Positions 13,289 to 27,912 of a DNA stretch of 64,000 bases are shown here, one piece after another. The position numbers and the translations under genes are program-made. Source of the stretch: Straminergon stramineum (Eukaryota; Streptophyta; Bryopsida; Hypnales; Calliergonaceae); the NCBI GenBank assembly GCA_963920665.1, contig OY987272.1, positions 13,087,001-13,151,000 of the forward strand, in the 5' to 3' direction. The number at the start of each line of letters is the position of its first letter. Within the stretch, counting starts at the first letter, position 1. The notes under the pieces are model-generated. The model did not search any database. It saw only the letters and a program-made list of their open reading frames with translations, and was not told the origin of the DNA.

Positions 13289-15074
13289 AGGCAATTATCT
13301 TCAAAGTGTAGTTGTGCACTATGGCCAATATAGGGAAGAGGCAATGGAAAATAATTATTTAAAAGAAAGTCAAGAAAAAATAAACAAGAAGATTTTTCAA
13401 ATTTACGAAGAATTCAATCCCTAAGTTATTGCCTAAAAGAAATTCCAATGTTAGCTAGAAAATCCAAAGTAAAGTCCAAAGACCATTTACCAGGAAGAGA
13501 ATTTTTGTTGGCAAAGTGAAGGAATTATTTCATTGACATTTAGTGTAAATGAAGGATGAGAGGTTACTTTTATAATAAAAATCCATGGTCCATTATGAAT
13601 CCTCAAAAGATTTGGGATAATTTGAAGCTAAGACCTTGAACATTGGATATTTAGATGCTATTTCATTAATTCTACTTTGAGCGGAATAGCTCCTACTAAT
13701 CCTAATTTACATATCCCATATGATGAAATGTCATACATCATTAAAGAGGTCCATGGATTGCTTCGAACTTTTGACCCCAAATATTTCTAAGATGGAGACT
13801 TGAAGATGTCCATCTCCGAGGAGCTCCAACAAATCGAGTTGTCCCTTGGCTAGCAAGTGGATTTCAACAGATATATTGTGGAGAAGAAGAAGGTTGAGAC
13901 AAACATATAAACTCTTTGTGCAAAGTATATTTTAGATTAGCTTTGTACATTTGACAAAATTAAGAGCCTAGCTAAAGAGAAGGCGCATTGGGATTAGTCC
14001 TTATTGTACTGTATGCTACGAAATGAACCTCCAAGCACTTATCCACCACCACCATGGACACATGCCAATGAAGAGCTAGACAACCTCCTATAGCTTTGCA
14101 CAATAAAATAATTCGTGAAACAATTTTCCTTCGAAAATGGGTGCCCGCACATCTTTTGCATCCTAAAGCTTCTTGAGCGACATAGAGATGGAGTAACAAT
14201 ACAATACTTTGTACATCCAAAGCACGACCTCATGTCTTAGAGTAGATTAATTGTTGCGAAGGGATGGGAGTCCTCCACTTGACTAATTGTAGTAGTACAA
14301 GACCTCTCCACGCACAAATAGGTATTCTTCCCGACGCTTCATAGTAGCATCAAAGGTATAGACTAGCGCAAATCAAATTTTCTTAGGTTGCTAAGCTATG
14401 CGGAGGTCAATAACAAATTGTCATCAACAAAATTATTGCCTTTCTACAGTATCTAGTGCAAAAAGTAGTCTTGAACTTACAACATACATGACATAGAGTG
14501 TTATTTTGCATTATGTAGCATGCCTAGTCATTTAGTGATGCCGAAAAATGCTGGTGAGAGAAAGTAATGCTCTAAACTACCCTTGATCTCCGTTTTTTGA
14601 CTTTTCTAAGCTTTTGTCCCAATCCACTTTATTGATACAAGCTTTGAATTCTTATATTGTTGTTCTAAGCCTAAATCCTTACATATTGTTGTCTTACATA
14701 CAGATATTGCTGGACACAATTAATCTCCAAGAAAATATAGACCTTGGTTGGGCCTTTGTCAGAGAAAGAACACATCGTCATTTCTTCACACTCGCGGATG
14801 AAATCATTGCTAGACCTCCAAGTCTTTCAAATTCAAATATTACAATCGCTTAATAAGATAGAATTGCCAAAAAAAACAGATTCATTTTTTAGATGAGGTA
14901 TATGGCACTACCAATCTATAAATCAATGCTTTGGAACAACAATCTACGATAGACATTACATCAAATTTTACACCTCTGCCATCATCAGATGCTTTTCCCT
15001 AGGACATTGACAACTATTGCTCTCATGACATTGTCCTCAATGTAGAAGGTCATGTCTCCATTGATAGTGCTCAA
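13289..15074. other. unassigned region with decayed coding-like stretches
   Basis: Base composition rises slightly and several short frames run in the plus direction (for example 13980-14240 and 14614-14853), broken by stops. They read like a degraded element or pseudogene, but I recognise no transposase, gag or polymerase motif. Confidence 0.3.
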
Positions 15075-15410
15075 ATGCCTCAGAACAAAGTTGTATGTGA
15101 CTTTCACATTCGGGTCTTACCGAACACTTCTGCTTTACGTAATGGACCTCAGTTTTGCTATGACTTTCATATGTCAAAGCCTTACGCAAATACTAATTTA
15201 GATGAGATTATCAACTTAGTAACAAAAAAATCCACTGAATTCACCAAGACTAAATCAATGTCTGCGAATTTCTGTCATGTGCTATTGTTTTCTAAAAACA
15301 AGAAAGGTTTTGTTCTAGATGGAGAGGGAGATGTAGAACATGTTGAGTCGCCTACATCACCAAAGAGACACTTGGAAGATCTAGAAGTTATAGAAGACAA
15401 TGATATGTAA
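15075..15410 (+). CDS. hypothetical 111-residue reading frame with acidic tail
   Basis: This is an open frame from ATG to TAA. I do not recognise the family. The C-terminal third is rich in Glu and Asp, ending around residues 85-111 in a Glu/Asp-dominated tail, with mixed polar sequence before it. No signal peptide, membrane segment or known motif is visible. The frame is open for about 20 codons upstream of the ATG, and the flanks carry other broken frames, so it may be the last exon of an unrecognised gene or a surviving piece of an old element. Composition is more gene-like than the surrounding DNA. Confidence 0.25.
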   Translation: MPQNKVVCDFHIRVLPNTSALRNGPQFCYDFHMSKPYANTNLDEIINLVTKKSTEFTKTKSMSANFCHVLLFSKNKKGFVLDGEGDVEHVESPTSPKRHLEDLEVIEDNDM

Positions 15411-18400
15411 TATATTTTTAGTGCTCATCGGTGAAAAAAACATAGTTATTCTACTAGATCAAATAGATTTTGTAGTTGAATTTTAGACTTGCAGTATTAG
15501 GATGCTAGTGCTAAGTAGCTAGAAATATTGAAGTGAATTGTTTGTAATTCATGTTATCATGAAATATAGGAGCACTAATAATATATACTAAGTTTCTTCA
15601 ATCCCACGTATTTTGGGCATCTTGTATAAAATCCAGTTGAATAACTTTTGTTGTTCTATAGTTTTGTAAACCAAAAACAGAATTAGATTGCGTTATAGAC
15701 AACACATGTAGATCTATAGAGTTCAAGCTGCATTTTAAACAAAATGGATTATATTACGCCCTTGCCTACTTGCGAGATCTTGATGCCTTCCTCCGTCTCG
15801 AAGGATGTGTTAGTTCTGCATTATTTGATTGGTTTCGGTTGTAGTGAGTACTAAAGTAACCTTCTAAATATTACCTATTTTAATCCTTTTCACCTCTTTC
15901 AAAAATTATGTAAAGGATTGAAGAGTGTTATACACTATACTCGCGAAATTCTTTTTTAACAAATTCAAGCTGAAGTTAGTATCAAGCATTTTAATAGTTC
16001 TAGTTGTTTATGATAAACATTGAAGTGTCACCATAACGACAAATAGAGGAGAGATGTATCATTTGGATTCCCTACATTTAGAAGGTATATATAACGACAT
16101 ACCATTCTATTAAGTTCTAGGGAAGATTTGGATTGTGAGGTTAAGAATAACACAAAATGAAAGGAAATTTAATTATACAGTGAACTGTCATTCTTAAAGG
16201 ATTCCACAAGTACCTCAACAGGAAAATAAATAGGAGTGCGGCTATTTTGCTATAAAGTATTTGCTAACGTTTATTCAAAAACTAATCAACGGAGAAATTC
16301 ATGTAATAGAGTTCAATCATACATATGAGCATATTTTCTAATTTAATATGTTGTTGTTCTTCACTAATTTTTTCTAAATCATCGTTCTACTATTCAAGTC
16401 AACAATTGCATCTCAAAAAATAATAGTGTCACAACACAAGACTTTTTAATGAATATTGTCTACGACACTCTCCATAGCGTACATCCTGCGAAAGCAAAGC
16501 AATGAGTGACGCTAAGTCCAGCAAAAGGTAGATGGACGTCGAACGTATAAAAGCAGGACTATGTCGTCCTCAAGGACATGAAACGCAGGGATGAAGTGGA
16601 ATGATTTCAATTTGAGATGGTATATGACTCTCTACCTAATCAAGACTACAAGACGCCTTCTTCGAGTACCAAAAGCAATTCCACTTTATAGTGACTCTAG
16701 ACATGGGAGTGACATTTTATTCATAATGTTTGTACGAAAAAATATACTTTGAAATGAAATCATACAATGCTCCTACCTTTAGATGTCTTGGACTAAAAGC
16801 GTTATGTATCGTCAAATTCATCGTGTTCCTCAAAATGAAGTTCTTTATAACAAAATCATTCCCTTTTGAGGGAAATCGTAGAACCAAAATTTCATTTATA
16901 TTATATTAATAAAGACAAAGAATTTTGGGCATCTTCTTATTTACACGAGTACTGAATTTGAACTTGTTACGGAATGTTCAGGACATATTTTTAAAATTAT
17001 GTACCTAATATTCATTCAATGAATTTTCCAATTTTTTGAGAATAGATGTTCCGGTTCAACAAAACACATTGTCATTTTCAATAGTGAATTGTGATTTCTA
17101 AAGCTCTCTCATTTCGAGTACTATAAATATTGTTAAAAGAAAATAACTACAAGTTCGATAGTAAAGATAAATTCAGCTTTGAAGTCGTGTTTTGTGAAAT
17201 AAGTTAAGTATCATATTCCTATCTAAACATACCAAGAGCGGACATGAATTGTAATTTCAAGGGATGTTGTAAGGTTTGTCATTGCAATTTTCACGACATA
17301 CCAGTTGTCTTGACACTCAAAATTGTATTAACACCATAAATGCTTAAGACTTTTGTTCTACTACTAGATATGTTGTAGCGAAACAAAAATTCTGTAGGAG
17401 TTTCATTTGTGCATTTGAAGGTGTGGTGCTTTAATAATTTCTAAAACTATTTTAAATTGATATCGTACTCAGTACATCACTTATTCAATAGACATTGAAG
17501 GATGTCATGATTTTAGTTATACTTAGAAGTTTTAAATGAATTAAATGAGGATTTCAATATAAGTTTTGCATTATGGGTATTAAATTGCATCAAAATAGTT
17601 GAATTTTGTAATAGGTATAATGTCATACTCCGGTAAATAATGTTCCATTAGTAATATGATATAGACGATTGCAAGAAAAAATAAATTTATAAACCTTGGA
17701 AGAAGGATTTTGGAAATTAATATAAAACAAGAAATTTGCATTGTTAAATTCAAGAAGATAAATTCTTTCCAACCATTTTTGTTTCGTTCAAAATCTATAG
17801 ATATTATGTCATTTATGTTTTTGTAATGAATTTTTTGGTGGTTTCACTTTGAAGTGTTTCACTATCTTTTGAAACAAGATTCTGAAGAACGATCATTTGG
17901 TTTCACAAGGACAAACATATATTAATTTCATATGTGAAGGAGGATATCCTATTCTAATAAGAGGAAGTAAATTTTTGTCTTTCTTCAATTATTTTTTATT
18001 CACCAAATAAAAAATGTGACAAATTCAAATAAATTTTTATCTTCTATGATCAATGTAACAAACTATTATATTGTTGCAAAGGAAAAAAAATTTTGAGCCT
18101 CACTATGACAGACACTTTCGATCAATTCTTTAAAAAATGAGAATGAGTGAATTATATACATTGGCTCCTTCGTCTCCTTCAAGAGCAAATCCTATGTTGT
18201 CACAAGATTCTAGTGGCAGAGCATCATCACCTTATTAATTTTACATGTTGCTCTATTATTGTGGAAAAACTAAATAATTGTAGGTTTGAAACCTCTTCCT
18301 CCTACATACCCGTCTAAATTAGGACTTAGAAGTTTGGCAGTTAAAGTGAAGATCTTCTTTGTAGGAATTCAAGTGTCAACCATAACATTTTATAATTGAA

Positions 18401-21400
18401 AATTCAACTTACAAAATTCACAATGTTAGAAACATTTGGCAAGCTTGGGTAAAATAACAAATTAAAAAAATTTATTTGAAAAATTATAGAACTGAAAAAT
18501 ATTAACATGACATCTCATAAAGATAAAATAAACTATGAAAGAATTTTAAAAGTATAGATAAAAAATGAAGCAAAATGTAGATAACAGCATGTAATTTGTA
18601 CACGCATTCAAGGTTAAGTACCATAAACCTAGACTTTACACTCAATTATAAAGTATGATTAAAAAAATATCAGTTTTCATTACAAATAAATTATTTATTT
18701 ATAAACCTAGAAGAAAAATGAAACCGAAAACTATATCAAAACAAAAATTAAATTAATATAAGGTTAAATAAAATGATAAAGAGGCATTGATGTACTTAAA
18801 TACAATAGCTCTATGCATTTAAAGTGAAATGTTATATTTGATAAATTTGAATATGAAATGCACATTGTTTATAGTGGAGTTATTTATTGTAAATTATCAA
18901 ACATGAATTTCTTCAACTACCCCTATTTTAATTAAATATAAAAAATTTAGAACCACACATCTTTTGAATTCTATAGAAAAAGTTCAGATCTTTCAAAATG
19001 TGCACTCATTTTTTTGGAGGTTTGTAATGTTCATAATTTGTATTTTGCATTCATAAACTAATGTACAAACCCTAAATACTAGTTAAACTTCTTTGTTTTT
19101 TTCCTTACGACTCGATAATGTGCATAATTTATTCTTGATAAAAAAAAAAAAAGTAGAATGCAAAGCCTAAAACTCTAAAAGCATACCCTACATCAATAAC
19201 GTTATAGTCTGATAAGTAGTACTATAAGGACATGTTGATCCGCATTTAGCAACTCTCATTTAATCCATTATCATTTGTTTTAATATTCAAGCATTCACAA
19301 ATATATGACAATATAAAAATAAGTTGCGTATAACACATATGTATGACATGAATAGCTAAATTCTTACGTTGAATTTATGAAGTTCTCTATTTCAATTCTT
19401 GTTCACTCAATAGGAGGAGCTAGGAATTGCACTTCAATCTAAAAAATGACATTTATTAGTTGTATGATAATGCTACATTCATATTATTTGTAAAAACATC
19501 GCTAATATTGTTTTCTACTTTACAATGTTCATTAAATAAATGTTCGCAATGCTTACTTGTAGTTCTCATTTTAGTTTTTTTCATTGAAAATAAAAAAAAC
19601 ATTACTTATAGATAAAGAAATATCAAATCACTGAAATGTATGTTTAAAAAAATTAAATATTATTGGTTGTTTCTTTTGTAACAAAATATTGAAACTTTAA
19701 AAGGTTAAAAAGTAAAGAACATAAAAGAAAGAAGAAACGTTAAACCTTTGTAGATTGCATTTTATGTGCTTTATTACTCTCCATACAAATTATTCAATGA
19801 AATACATTATGCACCTACTTATTATTCAATGAAATACATTATGCACCTGCTTATTATTCATATTTTTTTAGCACTCTTGAAACTCTCTAGTCACCACTAT
19901 GTTGCATTTTATATTGAAGCATTTACACTAGAATCGCAGCCTTATTAAAGTGATGAGGCCATATTCGTATAAATGAGAGAATTTGTAGTCTTATATTATC
20001 CTTGAACCTACATTTTAATAATAAGAAATGTTTAATATTGAGAGAACTTGCCAAATTATGATTTCAACATATGAAAACATTTATAAACCTTTGATTCTTT
20101 ATAGGTTGATTTATTCATTAATCTTTGATTCATTAAAAAGGGGGGGATGATAATGGCGAAGTTAAAGTCCAAAAATGTGCATTTTGCACCAATTTAAAGA
20201 ATATGGCCTTAGATAGTCTTCAAAAATAATATTATCACATGTACACATACAAAAATATTAAAAAGATATTGTGTTTCAATTGTCTTCAAAATTTAAAATA
20301 CAACTCTTTTACAAACTTTGTAAATTTAATGTTCAATTCGAATGTAAATCAATTTAGATCTCGCAAATACATATCCACTCCTACATTGAAGAAGGCGGTT
20401 TACATTGTCAACCGTAAATGTTTTTTTCATTTCAAAATTTGCTAACAATCACATATACTCTTTTCTATGATTTTGTATTAAATGAAGCTCAAAGGAAGTG
20501 TGTTATAAAATTTTGTGAATTAAGGGATTGTATGGTTTCATGTAGGTGTGGTCATCTAAAAATGCGCGACATCATTCAAGATCATTTTTGAAGATATTTT
20601 TTATTTGTTCACAATTACGCCTAAATAGAAATAAGTTCCTCTTTTGCTAATTGTATATTGAAATTAGAGCTCAGAGATTTTCTAAAATGTTTAATAATCA
20701 TTTTTAAAGAATAATTGAATTTTGAAGTTTCTATAAAATGTTCAACAATAAAATATTGTATTTTAAATGAAGGAAATTTATAAATGTAGACTTGTAAATG
20801 CAACTTAAATCACATAATTTTATATTTTTAGAAATTGAACAAAATTGTACATACAAAAACATGGAAAAGAAAATACAGGATTGCAATTTAGAATTCACTC
20901 ACATTGCAAATTACAAATACAATTTGGATGTTTTCTGTATAAATCTATGATTTTAGAATTTAATGTATGCATAACTTTAACTACAAAAATTTAGTTCAAA
21001 AGTGTTCTGACATTTCTAAAAGCCTCATGTATTGCGTATAGGAAGAAAAAAAAGCTTCCATAATCAAATGACTTAAAGAGCATTAAGACCACTTCTAAAA
21101 GAAATGAAAATAGTCATCCTTAAAAAAATTGAATAAGAAAATTCTGGACATAAATCTTGAATTAATTTTGTCGCATTTAATTTAAAATTTGAAAATAAAA
21201 AATGATTTTATATCTTCTAAGGATACTAAGAGGTGAAAATTATTAAAAAAAAAGTGTTCTACATTATCAATGTAATGTTAATCATGTACTATCACAATTG
21301 CAATAAAACTTGAAAACTTTACTTTCATGAAAAATTCATAAACAATATCTTTAAAATTGTGCCTAATATTGTCACACAAAACATTGTTTGAGTAAGGTTG

Positions 21401-24400
21401 AAGAACAATGTTGTAAGTTAATCACTTATAATATTTTGTTCAAATCATTTTTGAATTGAGCATGTAACTAATAGGCATTCAAAATTCATCCCAAATTGGC
21501 ATTTACAATTGAGAAAAAACTTTATAATGCACATATAATATCCACATGCATTAGTAGAAGGTCAAACAAACTTACAAACCACACGAGATATATGGAACAT
21601 AAAAAATATCAATTTTTCAACGTATTGTCCTAATCCAAGAAAGGGCCGATTAGAATCCTAAACCTATCATTAAGTCATTCTATACAAATCTAAATTTTTT
21701 TGGAGTAATCATTTATTTTTGTAGTTTGTTTGCATAATTTGATATTACGATGAATTCACTATGCCTACTACACCCTTGTGTCTATTTAATAAAGTGACTT
21801 TAAAGTTGATTTAAAAATTTAAAAATTTCTATTTTTAGCCTTGACATAATAAAAAAACACTTTTTATAGAAGGGCCGAAATTAAATAAATACTTTTAACA
21901 TTTGAAGTTTAAGGGAAAAAAATTGACTATGAAATTGTTTCAAGAGCCTTATTATCCAATCAAGTGAAAGGAGGCTTTATTTACTCAACACTTGCCTTAT
22001 TCAACATTTAACATCAAAGAAACAACACGATATTAACCTTGAAATGTGATTAACAGAACAAAATAAGTCTTATGTGGGTCCTGGTTTTCTATTTTCACAT
22101 GACCACCCATGTGCTAGGTCGGGCAGTGTTATGTAACCCAAGTATCAAGACAATTGAGGCCCACTTTAAATATAGGATGACATGTCCTACCAAAGAAATA
22201 GAATTGACAGAAATTATTATTTTCCCACTACCTAGGGAACTAAAAAATTGTTCGTCACATTTCTTCAAAGGTCACTATTTATTTGTATATAGAATTGAAT
22301 TGAATTGAAAAAACGTTAAAATACATATATAGTGAGAGGAGGTCAAACAATGCACAAGAGATGTGTAAGTTATGATCTATACGATCTAAACAAGTTATCG
22401 TCAAAAAAAGCATCAAAATTCCAACCGCTAAACTATGGATGTGAATTGGTCTACGAAACATGGCGTGTCATCTTCTATAGAATATTTCTTCAATAGCTTT
22501 GAATATCTATTATGTGTAAGCCCCAAAATGATCCAAAAACGTAAACACTATGCATTTGTGGGATGTCATCTTTGTAAAATTGTTGATCTATATTAACTCG
22601 ATATTTGGACCTAAATAAATAATCTAATTCATGAATACAAAGGTTAAATGGTTAATGGAGTAATAATGAAGATTTGTCTTATACCTAGTATGGTTATGAA
22701 TGTTTAGAATAACTATCAAATATAGAACTCATACAACCTTTTAATCTAAGTATAGCCAAATCTTTCTAAATTTTTCATTGTAGTACCCCTTAATTTTCTT
22801 TGACCCTTTGACTTTGGAATAATATTAAAAGACATCAAAAATTAAAATTTTGTGTTGAACTTTATGGAATATTTGGTTTAAAAAATAGGGACAACATATT
22901 GTTTATAAAATAGGTTTTTAGTTCATGGACAAGTATTAAATCTCTCACAAGTCTCTTCCTTCAAAACATATAAAAAACTAAGATTTACAGCAAAAGCTAA
23001 CAAGCAAAGAAAGTAAATAAATCAAAAATGTATATGGAATAATTAAGCTTGGTACCCGGTAATTCAAAAGTCTATTTGAATTGAGTTCCTTTTTGTGGTG
23101 GTCATAATGCTTAGAAAATGAAGGACAATGTTTGGCAACCCATATTTAGTTCTAAAACATCATGCACATCAATATAAAATGACAAATCTTCAAACAGGAG
23201 TACAATACATTTTTTTAATTCTAACCCATATATGAACAACTGATTTATTATTAATGTTGGTGTGTAGAATTGTAGACTAAATGAACATTGCAATTAAGTT
23301 TCTTTGAAATATTACATTCTTTTGGGTGTTCTCAAGTGAATTTGAAAATATATTAGTGTAAAGTCTTTGAAGTTCTACTTCGAGGAAACTTTTTGAATTT
23401 TAGCTCCAAGAAACTCCTATATTATTTTAAAAAATTGTCACCTACTATTTTCTGAAACACATGTTTGTCATCTGACTGCTCTAGTCTTATCAATCCACAT
23501 GCAATTAAAGTGTTTTGCTTCCCCTATATGAAAATCAATGAATCAGGGGTATTTTTTAGTAGATTGAACAAGAGTGCAGTACAACTTCTTAGTAGTAATG
23601 ATTGGATCTTCGTGCAATGCATTTCTCAAATTTGTATTTAGTAAAACTCTTTCTACGTTTACAACTCTATTATGATAATCATCTATATTCAAATTAGATG
23701 GCAGAAGGTCTTCTAAAGACTCTAGTTGAAATTGTTCTACTATGAAACACCATGACAATAAAGTGTATTTTTGAACTACATGTTGCATACCTCCTTCTCA
23801 GACTAACAACCTATTGCTAATATCCTAATGTAATAGACAAAAAAATTTCATTGTATACTTACATATCATATCTTGCAAACCTATATAACAATTATATTAT
23901 GCGCACTCTGAATTTGGTTCATATATAGTCCAAATCTTAGAAGAGTGATTTACAAACGCAAAGAGAGTAATGTTCTTTCTTTTGGAATAAAGGCTTATTA
24001 AGGGGTCTAATATATCCTTTGCTCAAACAATCGTTATTGCTACAATACGCTCCTTATTGTTGTTCTATATAAACCTAAGCTATTTGCATTGTATTGCATA
24101 TCAATAATACATTATAACATCTTCTACTAGATGAAAAATTAGCCAATCTATTATTTGTCCTCTAAATCACTCGCAAGAGGATCTTAAAATACTTTTGAGG
24201 TTGCCATGATATGACTTAATAGCTGCATTCATGTTCTATCCAATGTGTAGAATAATCCTGTTGCTCACACACCATATAGAAGCCTTGTTGCATCAATGCT
24301 TGTTAATGTACTTCATAAACGTTGTTGCTGCGAAGCATTCCATAGTGAAAACATCCAATTACTTTTAAGTCCATGTCACAAAGTCAAAGTCTATGTACAA

Positions 24401-25026
24401 GCCTTTTCCATACATTATATTTCTCAATGCATTCAAAACATAATTTCACTCAACAATCATTGAAATCTTCTTTACAGTATTTTTCTACCATGACTTTCAA
24501 ACATGCCATAGGTATAAAAAATTCTCGGACTCATGTCATATTGTCCTACGACGATTGTAATGTTAATAACATAATTGAATTTCAGTTGACTTAGTGACCA
24601 AAATAATGCATTAAAAATTTAATATGCAAAATACTACATTATGAGTGTAAATGCTAATCGTCAACAGATCCAGTGACGGATACCTTCAGCACAATGTACG
24701 AGTATTTAAATAAGAAAAATATCAGTTTCACTCTCAAATGAGTGTTTCTTATATATTGAGCATCGATATAGTCGGATTTTGGATTATAACATACTTTAAA
24801 TTGCTTATTTCAGTTTGTGCATTGTCGACAATGATTGTCGCGGGTGCTTAAGTCAATTATTGTTTATAAAGTCACTTTTGCAATTGAAGCAACATGCACT
24901 ACAAGTCCTTCTCATGGTACTAGAAAATTACAAAAAAAGAAACTAGGATTCCATTTTTTCACTCTTCAAAAATCTTAACTAGGTATAATAGGTACTATAG
25001 AAGAGGATATTGAGGTTCATAGTATT
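15411..25026. other. 9.6 kb of AT-rich gene-free DNA
   Basis: I find no supported gene in this stretch. All open frames are under about 85 codons and low-complexity. It carries homopolymer A/T runs and one small tandem duplication at 19792-19855. Old decayed repeats probably make up much of it, but I cannot classify them by eye. Confidence 0.55.
19792..19855. repeat. 32-bp direct tandem duplication
   Basis: Two adjacent 32-bp units begin ATTCAATGAAATACATTATG at 19792 and 19824 and differ by a single base. A third start (ATTCA) follows at 19856. The near identity marks a recent slippage event. The unit length is not a multiple of three, arguing against a coding role. Confidence 0.8.
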
Positions 25027-26146
25027 TGTTGCGCCCCTTAGTGACATTTACCACCTTAAGCTCACTTTCCAAACACTTAACACCTCAATGCCACCAAGGT
25101 TCACGCTCTCCTAACACTGCACATGCCACGCATCCACAATGTTAGGTTCCAACTCAAGTCACGGGGTTCCCCATTCCTCCATGACTCCCAATCCTTTCCT
25201 TCCAATACTTAACTCCCACAAGACACCGAGCATGTCATTTGATGACATGGGGCGGAACTTCCATTGATGTCCAAGCACTCGGTGAGGCACTACTCCCACT
25301 GGTGCTAACCGCCCTTGAATGGGACTCAACTCCCCACTAGGCCCAACCCAACTCATTTCGGGACTCACTAATCGGGACTTACCAAACAGGACTCACACCA
25401 TGGCCTAGTGTGGAGTGGGACACTACCCAATTGGTACCAAGGAGTGGACAAGCACTCCATGATAACACACAAGTGGTGGTGAGGCTCCAACACTAACCTC
25501 ACCACCCGGGGCCACTTAGGCTCACCATGGCACCATCCAGGAGGGAGGAGGGAGACCACCGCTCCTCATAGTACTCTCTGTGGGATTCCGCAGACCCCCC
25601 CTTGTATGTCAAGGGGGACTCCCAAACACCCTTTGGTTTTGGAAGACCACCCCGTTTCTCCCGATTCGCACTAGTTTGGGACTCCCGAACTTCCACCCGG
25701 CATAACTTTGCGGTTCGGGATCCAAATCGCACATGCGACCCCATTTTCGACATTTACGCAACGCGTAGATGCCGATGGACTACTCACTTGCTCCATTCGA
25801 ACAAGTAATCGCAAAGTTATTGTCCTCCAAAGATTCGGGACACTCTCAGCGCGGCCAGAGCACTCCTGGCGCGACCGGGACACCCCCAACTTTGAACGCC
25901 CATAACTTTTGACTTGCAAGTCCAAATCACGCGTTCTTTAAACGGCTAGAAGCGTCTTCTCAAGACCTTTCCAAGCATGTATCACACGCCCCCAAATTCG
26001 TCCGGATCAGAGCGCTACATTGCTCTGATCGCTCGGGACTCCTCGTCCCCCTCACCTCATCTCTTGCAAGGCTTGGGGAGTCACCCCCAATGTCCCCTTT
26101 GCTCACCAAGGTGGCACGGGCACGCCTTGTGATGAGGGTCGTGACA
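25027..26146. mobile_element. GC-rich probable solo LTR, 1120 bp
   Basis: The block starts TGTTGCGCCCCTT and ends GGGTCGTGACA, giving the TG...CA ends of a long terminal repeat. It is flanked by GTATT on the left and GTACT on the right, a 5-bp target duplication with one mismatch. Composition switches abruptly from AT-rich to GC-rich exactly at these borders. No polymerase, primer-binding site or second LTR lies next to it, so it looks like a solo LTR left by recombination. The GGGTCGTGACA end is reminiscent of plant Ty3/gypsy LTRs; that class assignment is inference. Confidence 0.65.
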
Positions 26147-26832
26147 GTACTTTACTACAATTGTTTGTACTAATGGAAGTTCAAATCTGGAATGAAAATA
26201 GAAATAAAATAGGTAAAGAAGGTTCTAGCACCTATTTATATTTCTTTGAATTATAGGAAAATATGACATACAATATAGCTAGACATATAGGACTACTAGA
26301 AGAAACAATACATGTATGCGATGATTTTAGTATAGAAAAGAAAAGGTTGAATAATTGAAGAGAAGATATATGATGTACTCTTGTTTCAGAAGTCCCAAAT
26401 GTGACATCAAAATAAGAGGCACTCTTGTATTCAAATTTTACAAACATTTGGAGTTGCTATGGGGTTTGGATTCTGAGTGTGGAAGAAGTGTCGTCATGCT
26501 ATTTTTGTTGAGGTGAAGTTGTTTATGCTGTCTATAGTAAAATATGGAGTTGAAATTTTCATCCTTACTCATTTTGACAATGTCGCACTACACATACATA
26601 TACTATATACAAATGCATATTTGATGTTGAAATATAGACAAGTTGATTTAGGTATCAAAGATGATTGTAAATCAAACACATTCGCCAAATTGTGGACTCG
26701 GTCAACTAGTTTTATATGCTAGTGGTTAACCAACCAATCCACGGTTTGATCCTTGTCAATCTCGTTGACTGATTAAAGGTACCCTTGGCTTGGCATTGCT
26801 AATAAGGCACAAATGACAATCAATCCACTATT
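26147..26832. other. short intergenic stretch with a tRNA-like box pair
   Basis: There is no gene here. At about 26715-26755 a pol III box A-like string (GCTAGTGGTTAA) is followed by a box B-like string (GGTTTGATCC). It does not fold into an intact tRNA by eye and may be the head of an old tRNA-derived SINE. Confidence 0.3.
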
Positions 26833-27912
26833 GGGTCGTTGCAAGAAACACCATCCGTTTTGCATAGCATTTTGAAAACCAGGTTTTATCAACTACTAGA
26901 ACTTTTGAATTATAAATTCCATGCCCCAAATAAAAAACCGATTTCTAGAATTTTTTATTTTCATCATACCCTCTATTTTATAGAAATTTAAAAAAATCAT
27001 TTTATATTTAAAAATCAATTTTGTGAAGTAGTTATGCTTTCAAATTTAGGGGTTTCTTGTACTAAATACCGGTTCAATTAAATGATTTTTGGTTGAAATT
27101 TTTGTGGTATATTTCTATAGTAGGTAGACATGTCCCTACCAAAGGGCATCTAAAAAAACATTATTTTATATCCTCCACATTTGTGCAAAGAGGCCTCTCT
27201 TGCACACACACTTGTAAATATTAGAAATGGTTTTGACCTCATTTTTTTGGTCAAATCTCATTACTATGAAGTACTCAAAAATTTCAGATTTTTAGTTTTA
27301 TTTAAAATTTATTTTCCCATTTTATAAAAATAAAAATGTCCAACTATGTATTTTCTTCACCAAAATTCTATGTCCAAAAAGCTATCCCAGTAAATACAAT
27401 TTCGACATTTTAATTTGTAAAAAATAGGAAAATCAATTTTAAAATAACTAAAAATTGTCCATTGGAAAAGACTTTATGGAAATGAGATTAGATCAAATAA
27501 ATAAGGTCAAAACCATTTCTAATGTTTACAAGTGCTCACGCAAGAGAGGCCTCTTTGCACAAACGTGGAGGACATAAAATAATGTTTTTTTAGATGCCCT
27601 TTGGTAGGGACATGTCTACCTACTATAGAAATATACCACAAAAATTTCAACCAAAAATCATTAATTTAAATTAGTAATTAGTATAAAAAAAACCCTAAAA
27701 TTGAAAGTGTGATATATTAATATAATGGACATTTAAATATAAAATGATTTTTTAAAATTTCCAAAAAATAAGAAATATAATGACAATCAAGTTAACTCGA
27801 AATAGATTTTTTAATTTTAGCATTGGGTTTTTAAATTCAAAAGTTATAATGGATGACAAGAGAGTCACATTGATTGTGACGAAAAAATGGTCGGTGTTTC
27901 TTGCAATGACCC
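26833..27912. mobile_element. 1.08 kb foldback element (element I of a TIR family)
   Basis: The two halves are inverted copies. The tips read GGGTCGTTGCAAGAAACACC on the left and the reverse complement of GGGTCATTGCAAGAAACACC on the right. The arms pair for several hundred bases; 27120-27260 and 27480-27640 are especially clear, sharing TAGGTAGACATGTCCCTACC and its complement. No transposase frame lies between the arms, so it is a non-autonomous foldback element. Related tips occur at 46830, 47575, 58556, 60786 and 61518. Confidence 0.8.

Noticed and set aside
25159..25925. Several open frames within the GC-rich block
   Set aside because: They overlap in different frames, show no protein motif, and sit inside a probable LTR; high GC alone keeps them open.
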